Origin: DASRRB01 sp036732755
GTDB taxonomy: Bacteria > Planctomycetota > B15-G4 > SIAN01
Length of the DNA stretch: 27,274 nt
Reading direction: 5' to 3'
Assembly: GCA_036732755.1 (NCBI GenBank)
Contig: DAINBU010000064.1
Location: 1-27,274 of the forward strand
The notes beneath the pieces were generated by a model. The model worked only from the letters and a program-made list of their open reading frames with translations. It did not search any database and was not told the DNA's origin. Position numbers and translations under genes: made by a program. Positions 16,421 to 24,192 of this stretch are shown here, in pieces; position 1 is the first letter of the stretch, and every line of letters starts with the position of its first letter.

Positions 16421-18180
16421 GCGAAGGATCGCAGCGAACGAGTCCGAGCGCGCCCGCGGCGAAGCGACGCTTCGCCGCGGGCGCGGCGCTTCCGTGGTTG
16501 CTCGCTCTCGCCGTCTCCTTCGCCGGGATCTTCCAGCACGAGCTCTGGACGCCCGACGAGCCGCGCGAGGCGGAGATCGGGCGCGAGATGTTCGAGGCGG
16601 GGGGCTCGGCGCTGCCGACGCTCGCCGGCGAGCCGTTCCTCGAGAAGCCGCCGCTCTTCGTCTGGACCATGGCGGCGTCGTTCGCCGCGTTCGGCGTATC
16701 GGCCGGCGCGGCGCGCATCCCGGCCGCGCTCTTCTCGACGGCGGCGCTGCTCGCGGCGTATGCGCTCGGCCGGCGGGCGCGCGGCCGTGCGGCGGGGCTC
16801 TACGCCGTCGTCGTGCTCGCGACGACGAGCGAGTTCTGGTCGGTGGGCCACCGCTCGATCAACGACACCGCGCTCGCCGCCTTCGTGGCGTGGACGCACG
16901 TGGTCCTCTTTTCAGCGTGGGAGCGCGGGCGCCAGCGCGCGCCGATCGGGGCGGCGGCGCCGCTCGCCGCGGGCGCGCTCGCCGGCCTCGCCTTCCTCAC
17001 CAAGGGGCTGATCGGGCCGCTGCTCGCGCTCGCGCCGCCGCTCATCGCGTTCCTCTTCGTCGCGCGGCGCGAGACGCCGCGCGGCGTCGCGACCGCTCGA
17101 GTGGGATCGCTTGCGGTTCGGACGGGCGTCGCGGCGGCCCTCGCGATCGCCTTGTTCGGACTGCCGTGGGCCGCCGCGCTCGCGCGCCATCCCGGCGGCT
17201 GGCGCAACGCCTGGGAGTGCGTGGTCGGACAGGTGGTCGCGCGCAGCTTCGGCGGCACCGCCCGGATCTCGGGCCACTCGAATCCGCCGTGGTACTACCT
17301 CCTCCAGCTCCCGGCCTCGATCGCGCCGTGGATCGTCGCGCTCCCGGCGCTGCTCGCGTCGAAGGCGCTGTGGCGCGGCGCCGCGGCCGTGCGCGTGCGC
17401 CCGCTCGCTGCGCTCTTCGTCGCCGGTGTCGTCCTGCTCTCGCTCCCGTCGGGGAAGCGCGGGTCGTATGTCGTCCCGCTGTTGCCGGCCTTCGCGGCGG
17501 TCGCCGGCGCGTGGCTCGCGTCGATCCGCGCCGCGCGGCCGCTCGAGAGGATCACGGCGCGCGTCCTGATCGGCGTCGTCGGGCTCGCCGGGCTGCTGCT
17601 CGCGGTGTTCGCGGTCGCGGCGCAGGCGAACGTCCTGTCCCGCTGGCCGGCGCTCGCGCCGCTCGGTGCGCCCGAGCTTGCGGCGACGCGCGGAATGTTG
17701 ATCTTGGCCGGCGCGGCGACGCTCGCGCTGGCCGCAAGGTCGTGGCGCGCGGCGCGTCGCCCCGACCCCGCAGCGGCCGCGCGGCCGCGCCGCGCGCTCG
17801 CGACGGCGATCGCCGCGCCGCTGCTGCTCCTGCTGCTCGCGAGCCACACGCTGGTGCGGCCGCTCCTCGATCCGGTGAAGGGGCTGCGCGCGGGCGCGCT
17901 CGCCGCCGCGGCCGCGGTGCCGGCGGGCGAGCCGCTGCTCTCCTTCGACGCCGACGAGACGACGCTCGCCGTGCTGCCCTTCTATTCGGGCCGGAATCTC
18001 CGCGACGTGGCACCCGACCGCGTCGTCGAGGAGATGGAGCGCGTGGGCGCGCGCCACCTCCTCACGATGGACTATTCGCTGCGCAAGCTGTCCGAGCCGG
18101 CGCGCGCGCGGCTCGCCGTGGTCCGCACGCTCGCCTTCACTCCGACCCGCTCGATCGTCCTGCTCGAGCTCGCGCGCTGA
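16417..18180 (+). CDS. ArnT/PMT-family membrane glycosyltransferase
   Basis: A 587-residue polytopic GT-C-fold transferase. After a basic N-terminus and TM1 comes the family motif LWTPDEPREAEIGREM, whose acidic pair near the first periplasmic loop is catalytic in ArnT and PMT enzymes. FLEKPPLFVW and HRSINDTALAAFVAW are also typical. Many hydrophobic segments follow to about residue 490, then a soluble periplasmic tail. Enzymes of this family move a sugar (for example 4-amino-arabinose) from a polyprenyl-phosphate carrier to lipid A or proteins at the periplasmic face. The acceptor here is unknown. The start GTG overlaps the stop of the toroid gene, pointing to a shared operon and possibly a shared substrate. 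A perfect 37-nt palindrome lies 32 bases into the gene; a downstream start (TTG at 16498) would place that hairpin between the genes. Confidence 0.88.
   Translation: MSEGSQRTSPSAPAAKRRFAAGAALPWLLALAVSFAGIFQHELWTPDEPREAEIGREMFEAGGSALPTLAGEPFLEKPPLFVWTMAASFAAFGVSAGAARIPAALFSTAALLAAYALGRRARGRAAGLYAVVVLATTSEFWSVGHRSINDTALAAFVAWTHVVLFSAWERGRQRAPIGAAAPLAAGALAGLAFLTKGLIGPLLALAPPLIAFLFVARRETPRGVATARVGSLAVRTGVAAALAIALFGLPWAAALARHPGGWRNAWECVVGQVVARSFGGTARISGHSNPPWYYLLQLPASIAPWIVALPALLASKALWRGAAAVRVRPLAALFVAGVVLLSLPSGKRGSYVVPLLPAFAAVAGAWLASIRAARPLERITARVLIGVVGLAGLLLAVFAVAAQANVLSRWPALAPLGAPELAATRGMLILAGAATLALAARSWRAARRPDPAAAARPRRALATAIAAPLLLLLLASHTLVRPLLDPVKGLRAGALAAAAAVPAGEPLLSFDADETTLAVLPFYSGRNLRDVAPDRVVEEMERVGARHLLTMDYSLRKLSEPARARLAVVRTLAFTPTRSIVLLELAR
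16449..16485. repeat. Perfect 37-nt palindrome (18-bp arms, 1-nt centre) at the start of the glycosyltransferase gene
   Basis: The arms 16449-16466 and 16468-16485 are exact reverse complements around A16467, with a core of GGCGAAGCG / CGCTTCGCC. As RNA this would be a very stable hairpin 32 bases after the GTG start, able to hinder translation or pause transcription between the two coupled genes. In protein it encodes a basic, Ala-rich stretch just before TM1. There is no T run after it. Confidence 0.8.
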
Positions 18181-18192
18181 ACGCCGCGCGCG

Positions 18193-20355
18193 TCAGACCG
18201 CCTTGCGCGTGCCTTCGTCGTCGGGCGGGTGGCTGCGGTTCTGGATCTCGTAGTGGCGCCGGTAGAGGCTGTCCTGGCGGCGCATCAGCTCGTCGTGGCT
18301 GCCCACCTCGGCGATGCGCCCCTTCTCGAGCACGACGATGCGGTCGGCGTCGCGGATGGTCGAGAGGCGGTGCGCGATGACGATGACGGTGCGCCCGACC
18401 ATCAGCCGCTGCAGCGCCGCCTGCACCACCGCCTCCGACTCGGAGTCGAGCGCCGAGGTCGCCTCGTCGAGGATCAGGATCGGCGGGTCGAGCAGGATGG
18501 CTCGCGCGATCGCGATGCGCTGCCGCTCGCCGCCGGAGAGCGAGTGGCCGCGCTCGCCGACGCGCCACGCGTAGCCGTTCGGCTTTTTCACGATGAAGTC
18601 GTGCGCGTTGGCGGCCTTGGCGGCGGCGACGATCTGCTCGTCGGTCGCGCCGGGCCGGCCGTAGGCGATGTTGTCGCGGATCGAGTCGCGGAAGAGCACC
18701 GTCTCCTGCGAGACGATGCCGATCTGCTCGCGCAGGCTCGCGAGCGTGACGTCGCGGACGTCCCGGCCGTCCACCTTGATCGAACCGCTCTCGACGTCGA
18801 AGAAGCGCGGCACGAGGTCGATGATGGTCGACTTGCCGGCGCCGCTCGGCCCGACCAGGGCGACCTTCTCGCCCTTCTTGATCGCGAGGTCGATGCCCTG
18901 GAGCGTCGGCTTCTCCGGATCGTGGTGGAAGCGGACCGCCGCGAAGCGGATCTCGCCGGCAAAGGGCGGCAGCGGCCTGGCGTCGGGCTTCTCCCGGATC
19001 TCGCTGCGCGCCTCCAGGACCGTGCCGACGCGGTCGGCGGCCGCGAGCCCGAGCTGGAAGTCGCTCAGCTGCTTGCTCATGCCGCGCAGGTTCGCCATCG
19101 CCTTGACGACAGCCATTACGTTGATGATGAGGCTCGCCCCGTCCATCTTCCCGTCGAGCACTCGGTAGCCGCCGACCACGATGATCGCGGCGACGCCGAG
19201 CGCCCCGATGCCGATCACGATCGGCTCGGTGAGGCTGCGCAGCCGCCGCGTCTTCATCTGGCTCTTCATGTGGGTGCGCGTCACCTTGCGGAAGCGCGCC
19301 ATCTCGCGCTGCTCGGCCGCGAACGCCTTCACGACGCGCTGCCCCGTCAGCACCTCCTGGATCACCGTCGCGACCTCGGCCATGCCGGCCTGCGTCTTCT
19401 TGTCGTTCTGGCGCAGCCTCTTCGCGATGGCGTTCACGGGCGCGACGGCGACCGCGATCACCGCGACGATCACGAAGATGAAGCCGCCCGAGTTGGCCGC
19501 CACGAAGATCAGCATCACCAGGAACTCGAAGCCGTCCTGGATGAAGCGGATCAGCGCCTCGGTGAGGAAGCGGCCGAAGATCTCGAGGTCGCTCGTGATG
19601 CGCGACACGAGCTGCGCGGAGTGGTTCTTCTGGTGGAAGCGGACCGAGAGGCCCATCAAGTGGCCGAAGACGGCGCTGCGGACGTCGCGCACGACGCGCC
19701 GCGACGCGCCCGTCACGATCACCGACTGGCCGTACTTGGCGACGCTCGCCGCCACCGCGCAGACCACCAGCAGCGAGCACAGGACCCAGAGCAGGCAGGC
19801 GCGCTGCGCCTTCTCGTCCGGCGACAGGTGCAACAGCTGATCGTCGCCGTGCTTCTGCTTCTCCGCCTGGGTCGTCGGTTCCGGGATCGGGATCCCGAAG
19901 CGTTCGAAGATCCAGTTCTCGGCGGCGGTCCGCTTCTCCTCCCACCAGATCTTGACGCTGCGGACGAACGTCCGCTCGCCCGTGGTGGCGGGTGCCGCCG
20001 CCGGCGGTTCCGGAGGCTTCGCCGGGTCCAGCGGCGCGGTCGCACCCGGGGGGGTCGCGCCGGGCCCGACGGCGACGGGGGTCGGCTTGCCGCTCGAGAA
20101 GATCTTGTCGAGCGCGCCGTTCATCAGCGCGAGCTGCCCGCCCATGAAGAGGGCCGACGTGAACGCGAGCGCGATCGAGAGGAGGATCTTGCCGCGGTAC
20201 GGCCGCGCGAAGCGCAGCAGCGACCGGTAGGCGCGCAGGTCGTCGCCCGACGTGGGCAGGAGCAGGTGCCAGATGCGCAGCCGCCGGCGCAGCGGTTCGC
20301 GACGCTCCTCCAGCTCGACGAGGTTGGTGACTTCGTGTTTCGGAGGGGGACTCAT
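18193..20355 (-). CDS. MsbA-like ABC exporter (fused membrane and ATPase domains) with an enlarged first loop
   Basis: A 720-residue half-transporter. TM1 (about residues 57-77) is followed by a loop of about 105 residues, then TM2 (about 183-205) and the rest of the six-helix exporter domain. The nucleotide-binding domain has Walker A GPSGAGKST, Q-loop SQETVLF, signature LSGGERQR, Walker B ILILDEATSALD and H-loop AHRLS, all intact. The family exports lipids such as lipid A-core, or peptides and drugs, as homodimers. The loop has a Pro/Ala-rich part (PTPVAVGPGATPPGATAPL) and a helical aromatic part (SVKIWWEEKRTAAENWIFE); in MsbA this loop is only a short turn. It converges with the ArnT-like gene (12 bp apart), which fits envelope-lipid transport. 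No strong ribosome site precedes ATG 20355. Confidence 0.93.
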   Translation of the reverse strand: MSPPPKHEVTNLVELEERREPLRRRLRIWHLLLPTSGDDLRAYRSLLRFARPYRGKILLSIALAFTSALFMGGQLALMNGALDKIFSSGKPTPVAVGPGATPPGATAPLDPAKPPEPPAAAPATTGERTFVRSVKIWWEEKRTAAENWIFERFGIPIPEPTTQAEKQKHGDDQLLHLSPDEKAQRACLLWVLCSLLVVCAVAASVAKYGQSVIVTGASRRVVRDVRSAVFGHLMGLSVRFHQKNHSAQLVSRITSDLEIFGRFLTEALIRFIQDGFEFLVMLIFVAANSGGFIFVIVAVIAVAVAPVNAIAKRLRQNDKKTQAGMAEVATVIQEVLTGQRVVKAFAAEQREMARFRKVTRTHMKSQMKTRRLRSLTEPIVIGIGALGVAAIIVVGGYRVLDGKMDGASLIINVMAVVKAMANLRGMSKQLSDFQLGLAAADRVGTVLEARSEIREKPDARPLPPFAGEIRFAAVRFHHDPEKPTLQGIDLAIKKGEKVALVGPSGAGKSTIIDLVPRFFDVESGSIKVDGRDVRDVTLASLREQIGIVSQETVLFRDSIRDNIAYGRPGATDEQIVAAAKAANAHDFIVKKPNGYAWRVGERGHSLSGGERQRIAIARAILLDPPILILDEATSALDSESEAVVQAALQRLMVGRTVIVIAHRLSTIRDADRIVVLEKGRIAEVGSHDELMRRQDSLYRRHYEIQNRSHPPDDEGTRKAV

Positions 20356-20532
20356 TTCGACGGAGAGAGGCTAGGTGCGCTGCGACGCGGGCACAAGTTC
20401 GGCGGGGTGGCGCGGCCTTTACGCGGGACGCCGCGCCGCCCATGCTCGCCGGGCTGCGAGGAGCGTTCGATTCCGAAGCGTCGATCACCGGCCGCCGCGC
20501 GTCCCGACCGTGCCCACGACGGGCCCGAGCCG

Positions 20533-21627
20533 GTGCGCCCGTCCGAGGCGCTGCTGATCGAGATGGCGGCGACGCTGGCCGCCGGCCGCGTCGGCTGCAC
20601 GACGACGGGGCGCGCGCAGCTCGCCGTCGAGCTCGCGCGGAGCGATCCGGCGCGCGCGGTCGACTGCACGCTCTACGACCTCCACCTGCTCGCACGCGCG
20701 CGCAATGCATCGCCGCCGCTGCAAAACCTCGTCCTCGAGTGCCGCGCCGACCTGCCCGAGCAGGAATTCGACGCCGTCGCGATCCCGCTGCGCGCCGGCG
20801 GCGACGCCGAGTTCGCGTGGGAGCTGCTGCAGCAGGCGTATCTGCGCCTGCGCGACGGCGGCCTCTTCCTCGCCGCCGTCGACGAGCCGCGCGACCACTG
20901 GGTGGCGGGCCGCATGGAGGCGCTCTTCGGGAGGAAGTTCGCGCGCCACGCGAACGGCGAGGCGGTGGCCTACCGCGCGACGAAGCGGGGCGAGTTGAAA
21001 AAGGTGAAGAGCTTCGAGGCGGAATTCCAGTTCCGCGATCGCGGCCACCTCGTGCGCGGCGTGAGCCGGCCCGGCGTCTTCAGCCACCGCCGCCTCGACC
21101 TCGGCGCGCGCGCCCTCGTCGAGTCGCTGGCGGAGCCGGTGGAGCCGGTGGAGATGATGGAGATGGTGGAGGGCGTCGCGCCGACGCAAGAGCGCGACCT
21201 GCTCGCGCCCGGCGCGCGCGTCCTCGACCTCGGCTGCGGCAGCGGCGTGGTCGGCTTTGCCGCAGCGCTGCGCGCGCCAGGCGTCCGCGTCCACGCGCTC
21301 GACTCGATGCCGCGTGCGGTCGAGTGCGCGCGGCGCGGCGCCGTCCTGAACGGGCTCGCCGACTTCACGGCCGAGGTGGCCGACGACGGCCGCGCGCTCG
21401 CGCGCGCGTCGTTCGACGTCGTGCTCGCCAACCCGCCCTACTACTCGCAGGAGCGCATCGCCGCGCTCTTCGTCGAGGCCGCGGCGCGCGCGCTCGTCGC
21501 CGGCGGCCGGCTGCACGTCGTGACCAAGCACCCCGACTGGCTCGCCGAGCGGATGCCGGCCGAGTTCAAGGACGTGCGCGTGCGCCCGATCCGCGGCTAC
21601 GCCGTGGTCGACGGCGTCCGCCGCTGA
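20533..21627 (+). CDS. RsmC/RlmG-like rRNA guanine-N2 methyltransferase
   Basis: A 364-residue two-domain class I methyltransferase. The N-terminal half is a degenerate methyltransferase-like domain (FDAVAIPLRAGGDAEFAWELLQ...LRDGGLFLAAV). The C-terminal half has the SAM motif LDLGCGSG (residues 231-238) and the catalytic NPPYY (300-304), matching the NPPF/NPPY of RsmC and RlmG, which methylate N2 of a guanine in 16S or 23S rRNA. GVFSHRRLDLGARALVESL is the usual linker in this family. The GTG at 20533 is taken as the start; an ATG at 20563 is the alternative. It is divergent from the ABC exporter (177 bp between) and ends 3 bp from the convergent lipoprotein gene. Which rRNA position is modified cannot be told. 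Confidence 0.85.
   Translation: MRPSEALLIEMAATLAAGRVGCTTTGRAQLAVELARSDPARAVDCTLYDLHLLARARNASPPLQNLVLECRADLPEQEFDAVAIPLRAGGDAEFAWELLQQAYLRLRDGGLFLAAVDEPRDHWVAGRMEALFGRKFARHANGEAVAYRATKRGELKKVKSFEAEFQFRDRGHLVRGVSRPGVFSHRRLDLGARALVESLAEPVEPVEMMEMVEGVAPTQERDLLAPGARVLDLGCGSGVVGFAAALRAPGVRVHALDSMPRAVECARRGAVLNGLADFTAEVADDGRALARASFDVVLANPPYYSQERIAALFVEAAARALVAGGRLHVVTKHPDWLAERMPAEFKDVRVRPIRGYAVVDGVRR
21133..21168 (+). repeat. Four 9-bp tandem repeats inside the rRNA methyltransferase gene
   Basis: Two copies of GAGCCGGTG are followed by GAGATGATG and GAGATGGTG. They encode an acidic Glu-Pro-Val / Glu-Met-Met linker just before the SAM-binding domain. Expansion by slippage is likely and should not disturb the fold. 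Confidence 0.75.
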
Positions 21628-21630
21628 GAG

Positions 21631-22332
21631 TCACGGCTTCTTCGCGAGCTCGAAGCCGTCGTCCTTGATGAGCCCGACGCCCGGCGCGAAGTACTTGTGG
21701 CTCACGTCGGGCTCGAGCGGCGTCGTCTCCTGCAAGTGGAGGCAGTGGTCGAAGGTCCCGGCGGGCGTCTTCACCGTCGCGTCGACGTCGACCACCTCGA
21801 CGCGGTCGAGAGCGACTTCGGGCGCGATCTCCTGGTACCAGCGGTCGCCTTTCACCGCCTTGCCGGGGACCATCAGGCCGAAGCGCGCGCCGCGCTCGCC
21901 GGCGAGCCACGCGCTCTCGTGATTCACGATCTTCCCGTCGCGGTAGTTGTCGACGTCCTCGCCGAAGTAGTAGACGTCGAGCGTCGTCGGATCGGTCGCG
22001 AAGAAGTTGCGCGACACCTCGATCAGCTGACCCTTCTTCGTCTCGCGCTCCTCGAGGATGCCGCACGTCACGCCGTCGACGACCTTCGTCTCGGGCAGGA
22101 CCGTGATCCGCAGCGTGTTCCCGTCCTCGGCGAGCTCGAGCACGCGGCCCGGCACCATCGTGAGCCAGGCGTTGCGGCCGGTCGCCGCGAGCTTCGCGCG
22201 ATCGACTTCGAAGTGGTCGCGCCACGTCGTCCCCGCCGCCGGCGGCGCAGTCTCTTCCGGCGTTCCGAGGCCGGCGCAGCCGCCTGCGAGCGCCGCGACG
22301 ACGGCGAGCCCGAGCGCCCTCCCGTTCCCCAT
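21631..22332 (-). CDS. Putative lipoprotein of unknown function
   Basis: A 233-residue protein with a lipoprotein signal peptide and lipobox LAGGC (Cys19). The ATG at 22332 is chosen over the longer frame because GGGAGG lies just ahead. The mature part is beta-rich, with NHESAWLAGERGARFGLMVPGKAVKGDRWYQEIAPE (in pieces), VKTPAGTFDHCLHLQETTPLEPD and HKYFAPGVGLI. This looks like a family of secreted planctomycete or myxobacterial proteins whose C-terminus reads 'K.YaPgVGlVk', but I cannot give it a function. It is the last gene of the minus-strand cluster, 52 bases after the methylase gene, and converges with the rRNA methyltransferase. Confidence 0.8.
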   Translation of the reverse strand: MGNGRALGLAVVAALAGGCAGLGTPEETAPPAAGTTWRDHFEVDRAKLAATGRNAWLTMVPGRVLELAEDGNTLRITVLPETKVVDGVTCGILEERETKKGQLIEVSRNFFATDPTTLDVYYFGEDVDNYRDGKIVNHESAWLAGERGARFGLMVPGKAVKGDRWYQEIAPEVALDRVEVVDVDATVKTPAGTFDHCLHLQETTPLEPDVSHKYFAPGVGLIKDDGFELAKKP

Positions 22333-22384
22333 GGTCGTTCCTCCCGGCTTTCCCACGATCCCATCGCCGCGGCGCGCAATCGGA

Positions 22385-23656
22385 TCAGCGCGACCTGAAT
22401 GGAGGATGAAGCGCCGCCGCGAGCGCGATCAGGTGCTCGCGCCGACCGCCTTCGAAGCGCGCTGCCCCCTCGCCGGCGTGGTCGGGCCGCTCCTGCGAAG
22501 CGACCGCGACGACGCGCAACCCGCTCGCGCCCGCCGCCTCCTCGACGAGGCGGTCGGCGCGGATCGGCTGCGTACCGACGCGCGAGTCGCCGACGATCAC
22601 GACGGCAACGCCGTCGGCGGCGAGGACGCGGGCGACCTCGCGCAGCGCCGCTGCGAATTCTGAGCGGAAGGTCGCGAGCGCGCGGTCCGGCGCCGTCGCC
22701 GCCGCGCCCCGCCCGCCGATCTCGCGGCGCACCGCCGCGGCGAGCCCGATCCCCAGCAGCCGCGCGCGCAGCGCCTGGATCCGTCCGTAGTCGTAGGTGC
22801 CGAGGTAGGGGGGCGACGTGACGACGAGGGTCGCGCTCGCGCTGCGCAGCGGCAGCGCGCGCGCGTCGGCGAGCGCGACGAGCGGCGCCGCGCCGCGCGC
22901 ACCCGGGCGAGCGGCGTGCTGCGCGGCGGCAAGTGCGGCGAGGCCGCTCGCGAGCTCGCCCGCGCGCGCCGCGAAGAGGCGCGCGACGAAGCCGCGGGCG
23001 AGCGGCCGCTCGCGCACGCGCTCCGACGTCTCCGCCTCGCGCCGCGAGACCTTCGTGAGCAGCGAGGAGAGCACGAGCAGCAGCGCCCCGTGCCGCACCG
23101 GATCTTCCTCCCGGTCGATCGCGCGACCGAGGGCGTCGAGCTCGCGCGCGACGTGGGGGGCGAAGTCGTCGCGCAGCGCGGCGGGCGGCACGCCCGCGTC
23201 ACGCGCCGCCGCGGGCGCGCGCGCCGCGATGCGCTGCGCCGCGCCAGCCAGGGAAGCGCGGAATGTCGGCGTCGTGCGGAGCGTCTTCAGCCGGGCGAGC
23301 CGGACCGCGACGCCGTTCACGTCGCCGCCGAAGGAGCGCCGGCCCGCCGCGGCCGCCTCGATGAGCGTCGTCCCGCCGCCGCAGAAGGGGTCGACGACCA
23401 GCTCGCCCGGCTGCGAGAGCTCGCGCACGAGCACGCGGACGAGCAGCGGATGGGCGCGCGCCGGATAGGCGTGGAAGCCGTGCGTGAGGACGTCACGCGC
23501 GTCCTCCGACGCGGCGGCGCGCCATGCGCGGGCGAGGAGCTCGGCGACGCGCGGCTCGCCGTGCGTCTCGACCCGTCCGTGCTGCGCGGCGAGGCCGCGC
23601 CGCGCACCGCGCCCGCCGTCCCGCCTCAGCTTGATCGCTGCGCCTCCGTGATCCAC
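22385..23656 (-). CDS. DNA-methylase-fold protein (N4/N6 type SAM methyltransferase)
   Basis: A 423-residue protein with the SAM-binding motif DPFCGGGTTLIEA (from residue 89) and the catalytic SPPY (281-284, in VVTSPPYLGTYDYG). Motif I precedes motif IV with a helical insert of about 170 residues between them. DPFCGGGTT/SPPY proteins include amino-group DNA methylases and tRNA guanine methyltransferases of the Trm11 type, and the choice is open. No restriction enzyme is next to it. The frame opens with GTG at 23656, inside the last 31 bases of the preceding peroxiredoxin-like gene, so translation is probably coupled. The C-terminus has VVIVGDSRVGTQPIRADRLVEE, as in other members of this family. 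Confidence 0.8.
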   Translation of the reverse strand: MDHGGAAIKLRRDGGRGARRGLAAQHGRVETHGEPRVAELLARAWRAAASEDARDVLTHGFHAYPARAHPLLVRVLVRELSQPGELVVDPFCGGGTTLIEAAAAGRRSFGGDVNGVAVRLARLKTLRTTPTFRASLAGAAQRIAARAPAAARDAGVPPAALRDDFAPHVARELDALGRAIDREEDPVRHGALLLVLSSLLTKVSRREAETSERVRERPLARGFVARLFAARAGELASGLAALAAAQHAARPGARGAAPLVALADARALPLRSASATLVVTSPPYLGTYDYGRIQALRARLLGIGLAAAVRREIGGRGAAATAPDRALATFRSEFAAALREVARVLAADGVAVVIVGDSRVGTQPIRADRLVEEAAGASGLRVVAVASQERPDHAGEGAARFEGGRREHLIALAAALHPPFRSR

Positions 23657-24192
23657 CCGAGCGCGGCCGCCGGCAGCACCGAATCGGCGAAGTGCGCTCC
23701 GTAGTGCGCGCGCAGGATGCCGCCGTCGGGCCCGATCAGGAAGTCGGCCGGGCTGCCGCCGATGCCGTCGCGTAGCGCGTCGCGCAGGCGCGGCCGCAGT
23801 CCGGCGCGCCGCGCCTCGAGCGAGCGCGCGACCCCGCGGCGCGTGAGCAGCGACCAGAGCGAGAGCAGCGAGCCCGGGATCGCATAGAGCCGGTAGGCGA
23901 CGCGCTCCGGATCGGCGACGACGTCGAAGGGGACGCGCGCCTCCCCGCTCCCGAGCGGCGCGAGCGCCGCGACCGGCGACTTGAAGACGTGCACCAGCGT
24001 CGTGCCGAGGCGCTCGAAGTCGGCGTGGCGCGCGGCGAACTGCCGCGTCGTGAGCCCGTAGGTCGGTCAGGTGGCGAAGCGGTGGAACGAGAGCAGCCAG
24101 TGGCGGCCGAGCAGCGCGCGCGTGTCGAGCGTGCCGCCGGCCGCGGTCGGCAGCCGGAAGGGCGGGGCCGGGTCGCCGGCGGCGAGGCGCAT
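23626..24192 (-). CDS. Peroxiredoxin-like (AhpC/TSA superfamily) protein with in-frame TGA, candidate selenoprotein
   Basis: A 188-residue thioredoxin-fold protein read through one TGA (24069-24067, codon 42). Upstream: GDPAPPFRLPTAAGGTLDT and LLSFHRFAT. Downstream, in the same frame: PTYGLTTRQFAARHADFE, LVHVFKSPV, VPFDVVADPERVAYRLY and PADFLIGPDGGILRAHYG. These are the successive blocks of the peroxiredoxin-like family, where the usual text is FHRFATCPxCN. The TGA therefore replaces the peroxidatic Cys exactly, and the usual second Cys is Tyr. No cysteine occurs in the whole protein. A SECIS-like hairpin follows at 24031-24047. The ATG at 24192 shares a base with the cstA stop (TGATG), and the 3' end overlaps the methylase start by 31 bases. 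If Sec is inserted it would reduce peroxides as a 1-Sec enzyme. Otherwise the gene is broken by a nonsense change or base error. Confidence 0.65.
24031..24047 (-). promoter_or_regulatory. Candidate bacterial SECIS element after the in-frame TGA
   Basis: On the minus strand, 19 nt after the TGA, CGCGGC-AGTTC-GCCGCG forms a 6-bp all-GC stem with a 5-nt loop. The apical loop begins 25 nt after the UGA and its second base is G. This fits the published bacterial SECIS pattern (loop roughly 16-37 nt from UGA, a G among the first two loop bases). Short GC stems are common by chance in this genome, so the element supports but does not prove Sec insertion. Confidence 0.5.
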
